Source: an uncultured Ruminococcus sp.
Lineage (GTDB): Bacteria; Bacillota; Clostridia; Oscillospirales; Acutalibacteraceae
Length of the DNA: 12,494 nt
Assembly: GCA_902766305.1 (NCBI GenBank)
Contig: CACXDE010000083.1
Span: 1-12,494 of the forward strand
Reading direction: 5' to 3'
Position numbers and translations under genes: made by a program
In this document: positions 12,409 to 12,494 of the stretch, one piece after another
Numbering within the stretch: the first letter of the stretch is position 1
Layout of the letters: each line of letters opens with the position of its first letter
Notes under the pieces: generated by a model
Database searches by the model: none
Told to the model about the DNA's origin: nothing
What the model saw: the letters and a program-made list of their open reading frames with translations, nothing else

Positions 12409-12494
12409 TTATTCGATATTGATTTTCTCAATCTTGCAGGAATGTTCCTTTGTTTTGGGATCGTAGTTAATTCCAACAAGCATCAGTTCTCCGC
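12409..12494 (-). CDS. C-terminal end of a convergent gene, probably another ATPase/PD-(D/E)XK family protein (partial)
   Basis: On the minus strand an open frame enters from the right edge and stops with TAA at 12411-12409. It encodes the last 27 residues: GELMLVGINYDPKTKE, then HSCKIEKINIE. The pattern L-x-V-G-I-N-Y-D-x-K-T-[KR] near a C-terminus is what I remember from the final strand of AAA-ATPase-like/PDDEXK_9 proteins and other PD-(D/E)XK tails. Family assignment from 27 residues is tentative. The frame fits exactly with the shared terminator on its left. Confidence 0.6.
   Translation of the reverse strand, partial: GELMLVGINYDPKTKEHSCKIEKINIE

Overview
The window looks like a chromosomal segment of a low-GC, gut-type Clostridia, most like Ruminococcus or another Oscillospiraceae. 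This is inferred from AT-rich spacers, strong purine-rich ribosome binding sites, sigma-A promoters with 17-bp spacers, housekeeping proteins of Firmicutes character, and the accessory families at the right end (Rpn-type nuclease/transposase, AAA ATPase fused to a PD-(D/E)XK domain). No taxonomic search was possible.

Left end (1-1086): a promoter drives an overlapping toxin-antitoxin pair (ParE/RelE-like toxin with a small upstream antitoxin). A strong hairpin follows, then about 490 bp of repeat-rich spacer. Centre-left (1087-7171): a compact, all-plus-strand housekeeping block. It holds alanine racemase (alr), a 92-residue membrane protein, DNA polymerase I (polA), a low-molecular-weight phosphatase with the arginine-phosphatase signature, a RimI-like N-acetyltransferase, and the tRNA t6A-synthesis protein TsaD. 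Gaps are 1-14 bp, or stop/start overlaps, so co-transcription from the promoter ahead of alr is likely. A second GNAT acetyltransferase (7292-7849) follows a long hairpin repeat.

Middle (7850-8815): about 690 bp without a gene, full of short inverted and tandem repeats. It ends in a consensus promoter for a tRNA-Met(CAU)/tRNA-Glu(UUC) pair closed by two hairpin-plus-T-run terminators. Right end (8893-12494): an accessory stretch. It contains an Rpn-type PD-(D/E)XK transposase gene broken by one in-frame stop, an XRE-type repressor with a long inverted-repeat operator over its own promoter, a divergent small ORF that looks chimeric, a single-gene ATPase-nuclease, a two-way terminator, and the tail of a convergent gene that looks like another member of the ATPase-nuclease class.

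The most unusual signals are non-coding. Degenerate tandem repeats with an exact 7-bp period recur at several separate intergenic places. Two of these places also carry a longer dispersed element, and both copies of that element seem to be interrupted at the same point by unrelated filler. The best candidate for a poorly understood protein system is the ATPase/PD-(D/E)XK gene with its convergent neighbour and the adjacent XRE-controlled module.
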